This document shows, one piece after another, positions 26,529 through 35,239 of a stretch of DNA of 64,000 bases. A program made the translations under genes and the position numbers. A model generated the notes under the pieces. The model was not told where the DNA came from. It was given only the letters and a program-made list of their open reading frames with translations, and did not search any database. Each line of letters opens with the position of its first letter. Position 1 is the stretch's first letter. Source of the stretch: Agromyces sp. Leaf222 (GTDB lineage Bacteria; Actinomycetota; Actinomycetes; Actinomycetales; Microbacteriaceae). The stretch covers positions 121,277 through 185,276 of the forward strand of contig NZ_LMKQ01000001.1 in NCBI RefSeq assembly GCF_001421565.1, in the 5' to 3' direction.

Positions 26529-27851
26529 GTGACCTCTGACGGCGTCCCCCAGCGGACCGGCAACAACCTCGACCCGTGGTACGCGAACTACGCCGAGCGA
26601 GCCGCCGGCCTGGCCGCCTCCGAGGTCCGAGCACTGTTCGCCGTCGCCTCGCGCCCCGAGGTCGTCTCGCTGGCCGGTGGCATGCCGTACGTGTCTGCGC
26701 TGCCGCAGGACCTGATCATCTCGTCGATGGATCGGGTCATGCGCACTGACGGACCGACTGCGTTGCAATACGGCTCTGGTCAGGGAATTCCGGCACTGCG
26801 TGAGCACATTCTCGACGTCATGGCACTCGAGGGCATCAAGGGTTCGGTCGACAACGTGGTGACCTCGACCGGGTCGCAGCAGGCCCTCGACCTCGTGGCG
26901 AAGCTGTTCATCGATCCGGGCGACGTGATCCTCGCCGAATCGCCCAGCTACGTCGGCGCGCTCGGCGTCTTCCGTTCATACCAGGCGAACGTCGTGCACG
27001 TCGCGATGGACGAGAACGGCCTGATCCCCGAGGCGCTCCGTCAGACCATCGCGCACTTGCGAGGCCAGGGCCGTCGCATCAAATTCCTCTACACGATCCC
27101 GAACTTCCACAACCCGGCGGGCGTCACGCTCTCGGCAGAGCGGCGCCCCGAGATCCTCGAGATCTGCCGTTCGAACGAGATCCTCGTGCTCGAGGACAAC
27201 CCCTACGGTCTCCTGCATTTCGATGAGCCCGCGCCGAACGCACTCCGCTCGCTCGACCCCGAAGGCGTCATCTACCTCGGCTCGTTCTCGAAGACGCTCG
27301 CGCCCGGATTCCGCGTCGGCTGGGCGCTCGCGCCCCACGCCATCCGCGAGAAGCTCATCCTGGCGGCCGAGTCGGCAATTCTCTCACCCAGCTCGTTCAG
27401 CCAGCTCGTCGTCTCCGAGTACCTGTCGTCGACCGACTGGCGTGCGCAGATCGACACCTTCCGCGGCGTCTATCGTGAACGGAAGGACGCCATGATCGAA
27501 GCGCTGGGGGAGTACCTCCCGCAGCTCAGCTGGACCAACCCCAATGGTGGCTTCTACGTCTGGGTCACCATGCCCGATGTACTGGATTCGAAGCAGATGC
27601 TGCCGCGTGCAGTGAAAGAGCTCGTTGCCTACACGCCCGGCACGGCGTTCTTCGCAGACGGTCGCGGCCGGCACGCGATGCGTCTGTCGTTCTGCTATCC
27701 GACGCCCGAGGCGATCCGGGTCGGCATCCGCCGACTCGCGACCGTCGTCAATGGCGAACTCGACCTGCTCGACACGTTCGCCGGCACCGGCACGCTTCAG
27801 CTCCCGGCGAAGGCCGGCATCGAGCTCGCACCCCCGTCCGACCTCAAGTAG
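26529..27851 (+). CDS. PLP-dependent aminotransferase (2-aminoadipate/MocR-type fold I)
   Basis: The 440-residue protein is a fold-type I PLP enzyme. It shows TSTGSQQALDLVAKLF, YTIPNFHNPAGVTLS (cofactor-contacting Asn-Pro), LEDNPYG and the Schiff-base lysine context YLGSFSKTLAPGFRVGW. No DNA-binding domain is fused, so it is an enzyme related to LysN/ARO8-type transaminases rather than a MocR regulator. The start is GTG with a weak GGAAG site. The next gene, Ddl-like, begins as this one ends, so the pair is an operon. Substrate is not determinable. Confidence 0.88.
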   Translation: MTSDGVPQRTGNNLDPWYANYAERAAGLAASEVRALFAVASRPEVVSLAGGMPYVSALPQDLIISSMDRVMRTDGPTALQYGSGQGIPALREHILDVMALEGIKGSVDNVVTSTGSQQALDLVAKLFIDPGDVILAESPSYVGALGVFRSYQANVVHVAMDENGLIPEALRQTIAHLRGQGRRIKFLYTIPNFHNPAGVTLSAERRPEILEICRSNEILVLEDNPYGLLHFDEPAPNALRSLDPEGVIYLGSFSKTLAPGFRVGWALAPHAIREKLILAAESAILSPSSFSQLVVSEYLSSTDWRAQIDTFRGVYRERKDAMIEALGEYLPQLSWTNPNGGFYVWVTMPDVLDSKQMLPRAVKELVAYTPGTAFFADGRGRHAMRLSFCYPTPEAIRVGIRRLATVVNGELDLLDTFAGTGTLQLPAKAGIELAPPSDLK

Positions 27852-27868
27852 TGGAGAAACCCCAGATC

Positions 27869-28843
27869 ATGAGCGATTCCAGCGGTCTGCACGTCGTCGT
27901 TCTCGCGGGTGGCATCTCCCACGAGCGTGACGTCTCGCTTCGTTCCGGACGCCGCGTCGCCGACGCCCTCGCGGCAGCCGGCCATCGAGTGGTGCTCCGC
28001 GATCCCGATGCCGGACTCCTGCCATTCCTGTCGAACGAGCGTCCCGACGTCGTGTTCCCCGCATTGCACGGCTCGAGCGGTGAAGACGGTTCACTGCTCG
28101 GCCTTCTCGACGCCATCGGAATTCCGACGGTCGGCTCCAGCGCCGCAGCGGCGCGCCGCGCGTGGTCGAAGCCCGTCGCGAGTTCACTCATCGCCGCATC
28201 AGGTGCCGCCGTGCCCGGATCGATCGTGCTCTCGCACGAGTCGTTCCGCGAACTCGGCGCTTCGGGCGTGCTGCGGGTCGTGCGTGAGGCGCTCGCGGGT
28301 GAACTCGTCGTGAAGCCCGCCATGGGCGGATCCGCGCAGGGCGTCAGCATCGTCACCGACCCGAACGATCTGCCGCGCGCCATGGTCGATGCCTTCACGT
28401 ACGCCGACATCGTCGTGGTCGAGCGCCGCGTCATCGGCACCGAGATCGCGGTCGGCATCGTCGACACCGGCGACGGCCCTGTCGCGCTGACTCCCGTCGA
28501 GATCGACCCGACGGCCGGCATCTACAGCTTCCAGGCTCGCTACAACGCCGGGGAGACGACGTTCTACGCCCCCTCGCGTCTCGACTCGTCCGCGATCGAG
28601 ACGGTCGCCGCGGCCGCGATCCATGCGCACCTGACGCTCGGCCTTCGTGATCTCTCGCGGATCGACTTCATCGTGGATGCCGCCGGCGTGCCGTGGTTCC
28701 TCGAGGCGAACGTGCTGCCCGGTCTGACCGAGACCTCTTTGGTTCCCCTCGCGATCGAGGCGTTCGGAACGGATGCCTCGACGGTGTACTCCGGACTCGT
28801 GCACGCCGCCGTCGCGCGGGCGGAACGTACCGCCCGCAGCTGA
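27869..28843 (+). CDS. D-alanine--D-alanine ligase family protein (ATP-grasp)
   Basis: The 324-residue product has the Ddl N-terminal motif VVVLAGGISHERDVSLRSG, FPALHGSSGEDGSLLGLLDAIGIP, the ATP-grasp lysine region VVKPAMGGSAQGVSIV, and the C-terminal RIDFIVDAAGVPWFLEANVLPGLTETS. It could make D-Ala-D-Ala. Actinobacteria often have a separate main ddl, so it may be a paralogue with another dipeptide product. The start is taken at ATG 27869 (GGAG 12 bases upstream). A GTG at 27851 that overlaps the aminotransferase stop is an alternative adding six residues. Confidence 0.88.
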   Translation: MSDSSGLHVVVLAGGISHERDVSLRSGRRVADALAAAGHRVVLRDPDAGLLPFLSNERPDVVFPALHGSSGEDGSLLGLLDAIGIPTVGSSAAAARRAWSKPVASSLIAASGAAVPGSIVLSHESFRELGASGVLRVVREALAGELVVKPAMGGSAQGVSIVTDPNDLPRAMVDAFTYADIVVVERRVIGTEIAVGIVDTGDGPVALTPVEIDPTAGIYSFQARYNAGETTFYAPSRLDSSAIETVAAAAIHAHLTLGLRDLSRIDFIVDAAGVPWFLEANVLPGLTETSLVPLAIEAFGTDASTVYSGLVHAAVARAERTARS

Positions 28844-28877
28844 CCGTCCAATCGGTCCGCCGCACCCGGCGATGACG

Positions 28878-28911
28878 AATGGCCCTCGATCCGCGTGGAT
28901 CGAGGGCCATT
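28878..28911. terminator. Bidirectional terminator between Ddl-like gene and parB
   Basis: A perfect 15-bp stem AATGGCCCTCGATCC / GGATCGAGGGCCATT with a GCGT loop lies between the convergent genes. T residues follow on the plus strand (TTTCT) and As precede it, so it can serve both. Confidence 0.9.
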
Positions 28912-28959
28912 TCTCGTCGATTTCAGTTCGTCAGGAACGATTCTGAGCGCGAACCCGAA

Positions 28960-29955
28960 TCACACTCCATCGAGATCCTCGCCCAAGTCCGTCAGGATGC
29001 GGCGAAGGTCTTGAACCGTCGCGAAATCTATGCTGATCTGGCCTTTTCGTGCACCCAAAGCGATCTTCACGCGGGTGTTCAATCGATCACCCAGTCGGGT
29101 CGCGAGATCGTCCAGGAAATCCTGTCGCTTCCCGGCCGCGGGCTTCGCGCGCGAGGGCGCGGGCGCCGTGGAGGTCGCTGCGGCCTCGGCGGCTCGGACC
29201 GAGAGTTCCTCGTTGACGATCTTGTCCGCGAATCGCTGCATGGATGCGGCGTCGCCGGCGGTCGCGAGGATCGCCCGCGCATGGCCGGCGCTCAGCACGC
29301 CGGCAGCCACCCGAAGCTGTACCGGCTCCGGCAGCTTCAGGAGTCGGAGCGTGTTCGAGATCTGCGGGCGCGAACGACCGATGCGGTTCGCAAGTTCCTC
29401 CTGCGTGATTCCGAAGTCGGCGAGCAGCTGCTGGTACGCCGAGGCCTCTTCGAGTGGATTGAGCTGCGAGCGGTGGAGGTTCTCGAGCAGCGCGTCCCGG
29501 AGCATGTCCTCGTTCGCGGTGTCCTTCACGACCGCGGGGATCGAGTCCAGGCCGGCGGCCTTCGTCGCACGAAGACGACGCTCACCCATGACGAGCTCGT
29601 ACTTGCCGGGCTGATCGGGGTGCGGTCGCACGACGATGGGCTGGAGCACTCCGAACTCACGGACCGAGTGCACGAGCTCAGCGAGGTCGTCGGGGTCGAA
29701 GACGCTTCGTGGCTGCGCGGCGTTGGGCACGATGTCTTCAGGATTCAACCGCGCGAGGCGCGCGCCCGGAACGTTCAGGAGCCCTGCATCGTCGGCCGCC
29801 TGCTCGACGACTGCGACCGTGGTGGCCGTTGTCGCCGGTGTCGCCTCGACGCCCGGGAAGAAGACATCCACCGGGCGAACCGCGCCGTCGGTGGAATCGC
29901 TCGACGGGATGAGGGCGCCGATGCCTCGCCCGAGGCCGGTGCGCTTGGTGGCCAT
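28960..29955 (-). CDS. parB: Chromosome-partitioning protein ParB
   Basis: ParB binds parS sites, spreads as a CTP-dependent clamp and loads SMC, moving with ParA during segregation. The 331-residue protein has the ParB N-terminal domain (NPEDIVPNAAQPRSVFDPDDLAELVHSVREFGVLQPIVVR), the CTP-binding GERRLRATKAAG and ENLHRSQLNPLEEA, and the helix-turn-helix ITQEELANRIGRSRPQISNTLRLL. A basic linker and a C-terminal dimer domain follow. Its ATG shares one base with the parA stop (TGATG), so translation is coupled. Six parS sites lie within 6 kb upstream. Confidence 0.98.
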   Translation of the reverse strand: MATKRTGLGRGIGALIPSSDSTDGAVRPVDVFFPGVEATPATTATTVAVVEQAADDAGLLNVPGARLARLNPEDIVPNAAQPRSVFDPDDLAELVHSVREFGVLQPIVVRPHPDQPGKYELVMGERRLRATKAAGLDSIPAVVKDTANEDMLRDALLENLHRSQLNPLEEASAYQQLLADFGITQEELANRIGRSRPQISNTLRLLKLPEPVQLRVAAGVLSAGHARAILATAGDAASMQRFADKIVNEELSVRAAEAAATSTAPAPSRAKPAAGKRQDFLDDLATRLGDRLNTRVKIALGARKGQISIDFATVQDLRRILTDLGEDLDGV

Positions 29956-31862
29956 CAGATTCCTTCCTTCTGTGCCGCCGCCGCAATCGCAGCGCGCTGC
30001 GCGATCTCCGCCGCAGCCTCACGATACGAGAGCGAGCCAGAGGAGGAGTAGTCGTAGCTGATCACGCTCTGGCCGTAACTCGGTGCCTCAGACACGCGGA
30101 CCGAGCGGGGGATGATCGTCTCGAGGGTCTCCGCAGGGAAGTGGTCGCGCACCTCTTGAGCCACCTGCTGTGCGAGGTTGGTGCGCGAGTCGTACATCGT
30201 AAGCAGGATCGTCGAGAGACGCAGCTCGGGGTTGAGGTGCTTCTCGATGAGTTCGATGTTGCTGAGCAGCTGAGAGAGACCCTCGAGCGCGTAGTACTCG
30301 CACTGGATCGGAATCAGCACTTCGCGCGCGGCGACGAAGGCATTGATCGTCAACAGGCCGAGCGACGGCGGGCAGTCGATGAACACGTAGTCGTACGGGC
30401 GCTCCATCGAAGCCAGGTGCTTGTCGATCGCCCGGCGAAGTCGCTGCTCACGAGCGACCAGCGAGACGAGCTCGATCTCCGCGCCCGCGAGGTGGATGGT
30501 GGCAGGCACGCAGTCGAGCCGTTCGTGCTCCGTCGAAGGGCGCACGACCTGCGCCAACTCGAGGTCGGCGACGAGCACTTCATAGACACTTTGCTGATCG
30601 GAACGGTGGTCGACGCCGAGCGCGGTCGAGGCGTTCCCCTGCGGGTCGAGGTCGACCACGAGCACTTGCGCGCCGGATCGAGCGAGCGCGGCGGCCAGGT
30701 TCACGGCCGATGTCGTCTTCCCGACTCCGCCCTTCTGGTTCGAGATAGTGAAGACGCGCGTGGTTGCCGGAAGCGGAAGCACCGCGGTCTCGAGTGCGAT
30801 GCGTCGACGAGTCTCGTCGGCAATCTGGTCAGCCAGGGGGGTTCCTCCGTATTCAGCGGACGTTTCACGTGAAACATCCGGAGCAATCATCTTCTCAGGC
30901 AGCACCTGAGCGGGAGCAGCGACCGGGGGCGTGGCCGCGGTCGGCTGCGCGTCGGTCGAGTCGGCGTGGTCGCTCGGGTCGCGATCGACTTCGAGCGAGG
31001 GTGGCGACGGGAAGGCGTTCGTTTCACGTGAAACGTCTCGATCGACCGGCACGACCAGATCCGTGGAAGCGTCGCGGCTAGGTGATTCCGTTGGGGTCTC
31101 GGACGCTTCAGCCACGCTCTTCGTGTCTTCATCCGGCTGTGGCAGTGCATCTGGGCCACTCGACTCGATGTCGCGGCCAGAAATGCTCAGCGCCTGATCG
31201 TTCTCCACAGCGCTGGCCTCTGCTGTGTCGAGGTGGGGGATCGGCTGGCTGGTGTCGTCGACGTCCGCGCGCTGATCCTTAGCGTCGGGTGCGTCGGGTG
31301 CCGCGATGGCCGCCGCGCGTGCCGAGTGCAGCGAGCTGACCGTATCAGCGGCCGCATCACCGACGATCTCGCGGATGACGTCCTCGAGCAGGCGATCGGG
31401 TTCACTCTGCGTATGGACGTGGGGGGTGGCATCCGCGGGCACGTCGGTGTCCGCAAAAGCTGCCGCCGTCGCAGCGTCCCAGTCGTACGATGCACCTCGG
31501 GATGCAACAGCTGGAGGTACTGGGGGAGTGGATGAAGCCGTGAGCGAGGGCGACGACGTGGTCGCTTCGCCCGCACCGACAGCGGGGGCCGACAACGGCG
31601 CGCGCTGGAACAGCTCTTGTCCACCACGTTCTGGTGAGGCGTACGCGACAGGAGCTGTCGATTCGACGGGCGCCGGGGGGGCAGTCGGAGTTGGCGGCTC
31701 GGGAACCGCCGGCCGCAAGCCCACAGGCTGTGGCGGCGAATCAGATGGGTGCTGCACTGGGGGATCGGTCTTCGCTCGGATCGCGGACGGGTCGATTTCG
31801 GGGATTGGTTCGGGCTGAGGCCGACGCCGATGAAACCATCCGCGTCCTCCGCCCTGCGCCAT
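29955..31862 (-). CDS. parA: ParA-family partition ATPase with long disordered N-terminal extension
   Basis: ParA drives origin segregation with ParB. Residues about 368-635 form an ordinary ParA/Soj domain: deviant Walker A NQKGGVGKTT near 375-384, VVDLDPQGNAS, IDCPPSLGLLT and CEYYALEG. The first roughly 360 residues are low in complexity, rich in Pro, Ala, Thr, Ser and Asp, and have no recognisable domain; usual ParA proteins are about 260-320 residues in all. The ATG at 31862 has a real ribosome site (GGAG, 8-base spacing). Two perfect parS sites inside the extension are read as DVSRET, near residues 276-281 and 329-334. A shorter product from an internal start (MIAPDVSRET, near residue 326) is possible. 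Confidence 0.93.
   Translation of the reverse strand: MAQGGGRGWFHRRRPQPEPIPEIDPSAIRAKTDPPVQHPSDSPPQPVGLRPAVPEPPTPTAPPAPVESTAPVAYASPERGGQELFQRAPLSAPAVGAGEATTSSPSLTASSTPPVPPAVASRGASYDWDAATAAAFADTDVPADATPHVHTQSEPDRLLEDVIREIVGDAAADTVSSLHSARAAAIAAPDAPDAKDQRADVDDTSQPIPHLDTAEASAVENDQALSISGRDIESSGPDALPQPDEDTKSVAEASETPTESPSRDASTDLVVPVDRDVSRETNAFPSPPSLEVDRDPSDHADSTDAQPTAATPPVAAPAQVLPEKMIAPDVSRETSAEYGGTPLADQIADETRRRIALETAVLPLPATTRVFTISNQKGGVGKTTSAVNLAAALARSGAQVLVVDLDPQGNASTALGVDHRSDQQSVYEVLVADLELAQVVRPSTEHERLDCVPATIHLAGAEIELVSLVAREQRLRRAIDKHLASMERPYDYVFIDCPPSLGLLTINAFVAAREVLIPIQCEYYALEGLSQLLSNIELIEKHLNPELRLSTILLTMYDSRTNLAQQVAQEVRDHFPAETLETIIPRSVRVSEAPSYGQSVISYDYSSSGSLSYREAAAEIAQRAAIAAAAQKEGI
30862..30875. 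other. parS site 1 (inside parA)
   Basis: The perfect 14-bp dyad GTTTCACGTGAAAC is the core of the bacterial parS consensus, the loading site for ParB. It lies within the coding part of the ParA extension and is translated as VSRET. Confidence 0.95.
31021..31034. other. parS site 2 (inside parA)
   Basis: Perfect 14-bp parS core, also inside the ParA extension and read in the same frame as site 1 (VSRET). It is 159 bp from site 1, a multiple of three. Confidence 0.95.
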
Positions 31863-32052
31863 GCCGAATTCTCCAAACCTGATCCGTCATTCCCCACGAT
31901 CGGGTGCCCACCATGTGCGGTGCGACGTCGCCGCCGCGCCAGACAGTCAAGCTTACTGGCGGCACTGACGTAGACCGACGGATCACACGGTATTGCCATG
32001 TGAACTCCACTTCATGTTCGTGCAGGAAGGACATATCGCCGGCCGAGCGGAT

Positions 32053-32066
32053 GTTTCACGTGAAAC
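32053..32066. other. parS site 3 (upstream of parA)
   Basis: Perfect 14-bp parS core, 190 bp upstream of the parA start codon and thus within or near its promoter, in the gene-free stretch. ParB bound here could also influence parAB expression. Confidence 0.95.
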
Positions 32067-32252
32067 TCTTCGACGGAATGCGTGGTGCGCCTGCTGACCT
32101 ATCGGCACCCGCTGGGCCAGCCTGGAGTTGAACGAGTCGACGCGGATGCCCCACCACAGGACTGGACGACGTGCCCGATGCAGGCGAGGCTTGGCGACAT
32201 TTCCCAGACCGCCCGCACCGACGCTCACCTCTCGCTGGAAGTAGTGTTCCCA

Positions 32253-32294
32253 CCTCATGGAATCTGCCCGCCTCATGGAATCTGCCCGCCTCAT
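32253..32294. repeat. 18-bp direct repeat, two copies plus a partial
   Basis: CCTCATGGAATCTGCCCG occurs at 32253-32270 and 32271-32288 and begins a third time at 32289 (CCTCATG). Confidence 0.8.
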
Positions 32295-33212
32295 GACATC
32301 GACCGGCCGCGGGCGTGCTATTCGACCTAAAATCTCGCCGATGTACTGACCCGAACCGTCCATGGCGAGAGATGGTCTCCGACCGTTGCGCGTGTTGCCC
32401 GCAGGGGACCAGGGTGGGTGGGACCACCCGCCACCATGACGACAGCCCGGCGTCATCGCCCGAAGTCCGTCACGCCGAAGAAGAATCATGCCTATCCGGG
32501 GCGAAACCCCGCCACGGCGAGCCCCACGCCTGGCGCTTCGCGCCCTCGCGTTCCAACCCATTCGCTGCCAGTACCCTCACGTATCGAACCCCAGGTGCCG
32601 AGGACTCGATGCCCACGTTCATCCGGCAGCCCGCCGCGCTCGAGGTTCGACCAGACACCCTTGCTCGCCGCGAGACGATCCCCAGCCGATCCAACCGGTG
32701 AATTGCCGGCCCATTCATTTGGTCATTCCGACCGCCTCCCCAACCACGGGTCGACGCCCCGTTTCAGTCATGAGGGCGCGCCTGATCCTGGCACCTGAAT
32801 CACGCGCCTGGCCCTTGGCGTGCATCGCGCCGGCCTGCGCACACACCACGCGCACCCAAGCGTCCGCCCGACGTGCAAGTGGCCAAGCATCATCCGACGC
32901 GCACAGTCCCGATGATCTGCACGTACGAGTTCAGCATTAGCCCGACAGATCCGAGCAGCCTGAAGTCGACCATCGAGGCGCGCCGCTGCCTGGCCAGAAC
33001 AACAACTGACAGGCAGGTCCGTCTGGGCGTACGCCCACCAGCAGGGGCCACCACTCAAGTCCCCAGCTTTGAGGCAAGACGGGTGGAACGCATGGACTGC
33101 GAGTACGTGTGGCCAACCCACCACTCGCTGGCCCACCGAGACTGCCCAAATTGATGCGGCCTGGAGGACGACTGATCTGGCTGATCTCGCCAACGCGCGG
33201 GATAGCTCACCC

Positions 33213-33226
33213 GTTTCACGTGAAAC
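33213..33226. other. parS site 4 (gene-free stretch)
   Basis: Perfect 14-bp parS core in the middle of the non-coding stretch between parA and rsmG. Confidence 0.95.
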
Positions 33227-33788
33227 ATTGCATTGACGACAGGTCCCGTGCGCCACGCGCGAAGACTCGTGGGGTTGTGCTCCAACGGGCTCCCAGAGAG
33301 CCGCCTCCAGGATCTGCGTGACACCACGCGGCGGCGTCGGGTCGTAGAGATACATCTCTTATTACACGCCCTGAACCACGGTGACAGGGCTCCCTGCGTC
33401 GTGAAAGAGGCCTCGAAAGCCACGCCATCGAGAAAAGAGGTCCGCAGAGCGCTCGAAGGAGAACAGCCGTGGGCCCTTCAAAGGCGCAGAGATGATTCGG
33501 GTGTCGATGTGCCTGCGACCTTTGCCCATCTTTATATCGGGCTGGGGAGGGGGTTCAGGAAAGGACAAGGGCCGCAACGCATCCGGCGGAGATTGCGGTC
33601 GCGAGCGGGTGCCAAGGCGAAAGCAACCGCGCTCGGTGAAGATCGCCCGAGCAACGCTGCGGGCGCAGCGGGCACGCCGTGTATAGCTCGCGACCTCGAG
33701 GAGAGCCTCACGGCGCCTCGCGACCCCGCGGAGGCTGCCGAGTGCTCGTTGGGCAGGATGGCAGTCTCTGCGTCGGCGGTCACTGACC

Positions 33789-33802
33789 GTTCCACGTGAA
33801 AC
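33789..33802. other. parS site 5, one mismatch (gene-free stretch)
   Basis: GTTCCACGTGAAAC differs from the perfect core by one base (T to C at the fourth position), which breaks the dyad. It may be a weaker ParB site or one decaying. Confidence 0.75.
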
Positions 33803-34250
33803 ATCAGTCGATGCGCATTGCCCATGCCGTTGGTTGATGGACGCGCTCCATGCACGCCTGCGGCACGGGCCACACATTGAGAAGAAGACGTGTCGGTTGC
33901 ATCCCTGTCGCGGTAGCGCGGACGGCGCAGACGGCGCAGACGCAATCGTGAGCTGAGCATCCGCACCTGGTGATGCGCCGCGAGCCGAGGGTGCCTGTGA
34001 CCGACGGTGGGTGGCACCCCGCGGACCGATACTCGAGCGGTGAGGAACCAGAGTGCGGACTCCATCGGCACGACGAGGAGCGCCTTGTGCAGCTCGGAGG
34101 GAGCACCGCACTACTGCCGGCCCGCCGAGATCGAGCCGCGATCAGATTCTTTCAGCGGCTCGACCACTCGGGGCTCCAGCCGCCATGACCGACGGGTGGA
34201 GGGGTGCTGACTTGCATGCCATTCGCTCGGGAGGACTCCGATGAAAGCCG

Positions 34251-34294
34251 AGGAACGCCGAGGAACGCTGAGGAACGCTGAGGAACGCTGAGGA
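34251..34294. repeat. 10-bp direct repeat, four copies plus a partial
   Basis: AGGAACGCYG repeats at 34251, 34261, 34271 and 34281, followed by a diverged AGGAAAAGCA at 34291. It is too short and spacer-free to be CRISPR. Confidence 0.85.
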
Positions 34295-34370
34295 AAAGCA
34301 TCTTCGGTGGAACGGGGATGAGTGGAACTGACGACCGGAGCGCGGGGTGGTTTGCGCGCACCGAGCGGGT

Positions 34371-34410
34371 CTCACAGGCTCACAGGCTCACAGGCTCACA
34401 GGCTCACAGG
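34371..34410. repeat. 8-bp direct repeat, five perfect copies
   Basis: CTCACAGG is repeated five times without interruption. The copy number of such arrays is likely to vary between strains. Confidence 0.9.
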
Positions 34411-34557
34411 CGAAGTTGACCACCCAGCACCAACGTGAACAGACGGGTGCCACGAGATCCAGCAGATCCGGATCGACGAACCGCACAGAGAGTCGAGCAA
34501 GACCGCAGCGCACCCGTGCAAGAGCGCGCGGCCGGGGGAGACCCGGCCGTCCGCGAG

Positions 34558-35223
34558 TCAGACCCCGGCGATCTTCGCGCGGAACACCCGGGTGAGCTCG
34601 GTGCCGAGTTCCTCGCCGAGCACCACGACCTCGGGGTCCACCACCCGGTACTTGCGGAACACCTTGTCGGCGGCACCGACCTCGCCGTCGACCCCCGCGC
34701 CCTTCAGCAGGACGAACTCGCCGCCGGGCTTGAGGAGGGGAGCGGTCACGGGGATCAACGTGCGCAGGGCGCTCACGGCACGAGCGGTCACCTGGTCGAA
34801 CTGCCGTTTGAAACCGGAGTCCTCGGCGCGAGCGCGTTCGACCACGACGTTCGAGAGTTCCAGTTCGTCGACCTGACGCGAGAGCCAGTCGACACGGCGC
34901 TCCATGGGCTCGATCAGGGTGAACGAGACATCCGGTCGAATGATCGCGAGCACCAGACCGGGCAGGCCGGCGCCAGACCCGACATCGGCAACACGGCCCG
35001 GGCGCAGCAGTGGCGCAATGAGGGCTGAGTTCACGATGTGTCGCGTCCAGAGCCGGGGGAGTTCGAGGGGGCCGATGAGCCCCAACTCCTCACCGTGCTC
35101 GGCGAGGGAGTTTGTGAAGCGTCGACCGAGCTCGAGGTGCTCGCCGAAGACGGCTGCCGCAGCGGCCGGCTCGGATTCGAGCTCGGGGCTCACCGCATCA
35201 GGACTCGAGTGCTCTGCGCTCAT
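34558..35223 (-). CDS. rsmG: 16S rRNA (guanine-N7)-methyltransferase RsmG
   Basis: RsmG (GidB) methylates G527 of 16S rRNA with S-adenosylmethionine; its loss gives low-level streptomycin resistance. The 221-residue product has LIGPLELPRLWTRHIVNSALI, the SAM-binding DVGSGAGLPGLVLAI, and VVERARAEDS and VTARAVSALRTLI. The start at 35223 (MSAEHSS) immediately follows a parS site, so no ribosome site precedes it and expression probably depends on translation of jag. An upstream ATG at 35313 would overlap jag heavily and is less likely. Confidence 0.94.
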   Translation of the reverse strand: MSAEHSSPDAVSPELESEPAAAAAVFGEHLELGRRFTNSLAEHGEELGLIGPLELPRLWTRHIVNSALIAPLLRPGRVADVGSGAGLPGLVLAIIRPDVSFTLIEPMERRVDWLSRQVDELELSNVVVERARAEDSGFKRQFDQVTARAVSALRTLIPVTAPLLKPGGEFVLLKGAGVDGEVGAADKVFRKYRVVDPEVVVLGEELGTELTRVFRAKIAGV

Positions 35224-35224
35224 C

Positions 35225-35238
35225 GTTTCACGTGAAAC
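35225..35238. other. parS site 6 (jag-rsmG junction)
   Basis: Perfect parS core. With one flanking base on each side it fills the whole 16-bp gap between the jag stop codon and the rsmG start codon. Confidence 0.95.
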
Positions 35239-35239
35239 G

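Larger units (their letters stand above)
31863..34557. other. 2.7-kb gene-free stretch carrying parS sites and short tandem repeats
   Basis: No frame in this stretch has a ribosome site, a recognisable domain or the composition of the neighbouring genes. The open frames present are Arg/Pro/Ser-rich and conflict with each other. The DNA is visibly less G+C-rich than the flanks. It holds three parS sites and three different short tandem repeats. In most Actinobacteria, rsmG and parA are nearly adjacent, so this looks like an inserted or decayed segment, or a dedicated centromere-like region. Confidence 0.7.

Noticed and set aside
32315..33799. Rightward frames of 120-190 codons in the gene-free segment
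   Set aside because: They are Arg/Pro/Ser-rich, mutually overlapping, without start signals; treated as chance frames.
33362..34111. 249-codon leftward frame in the gene-free segment
   Set aside because: It has no ribosome site, no domain, a composition unlike neighbouring genes, and it runs through a parS site.
34371..34410. Possible CRISPR array
   Set aside because: The 8-bp units are directly adjacent with no spacers and no cas genes are present.
34529..34549. Terminator after rsmG
   Set aside because: A CGGCCGGG/CCCGGCCG stem is present 9 bp beyond the stop, but no T run follows on the minus strand, so I do not call it with confidence.
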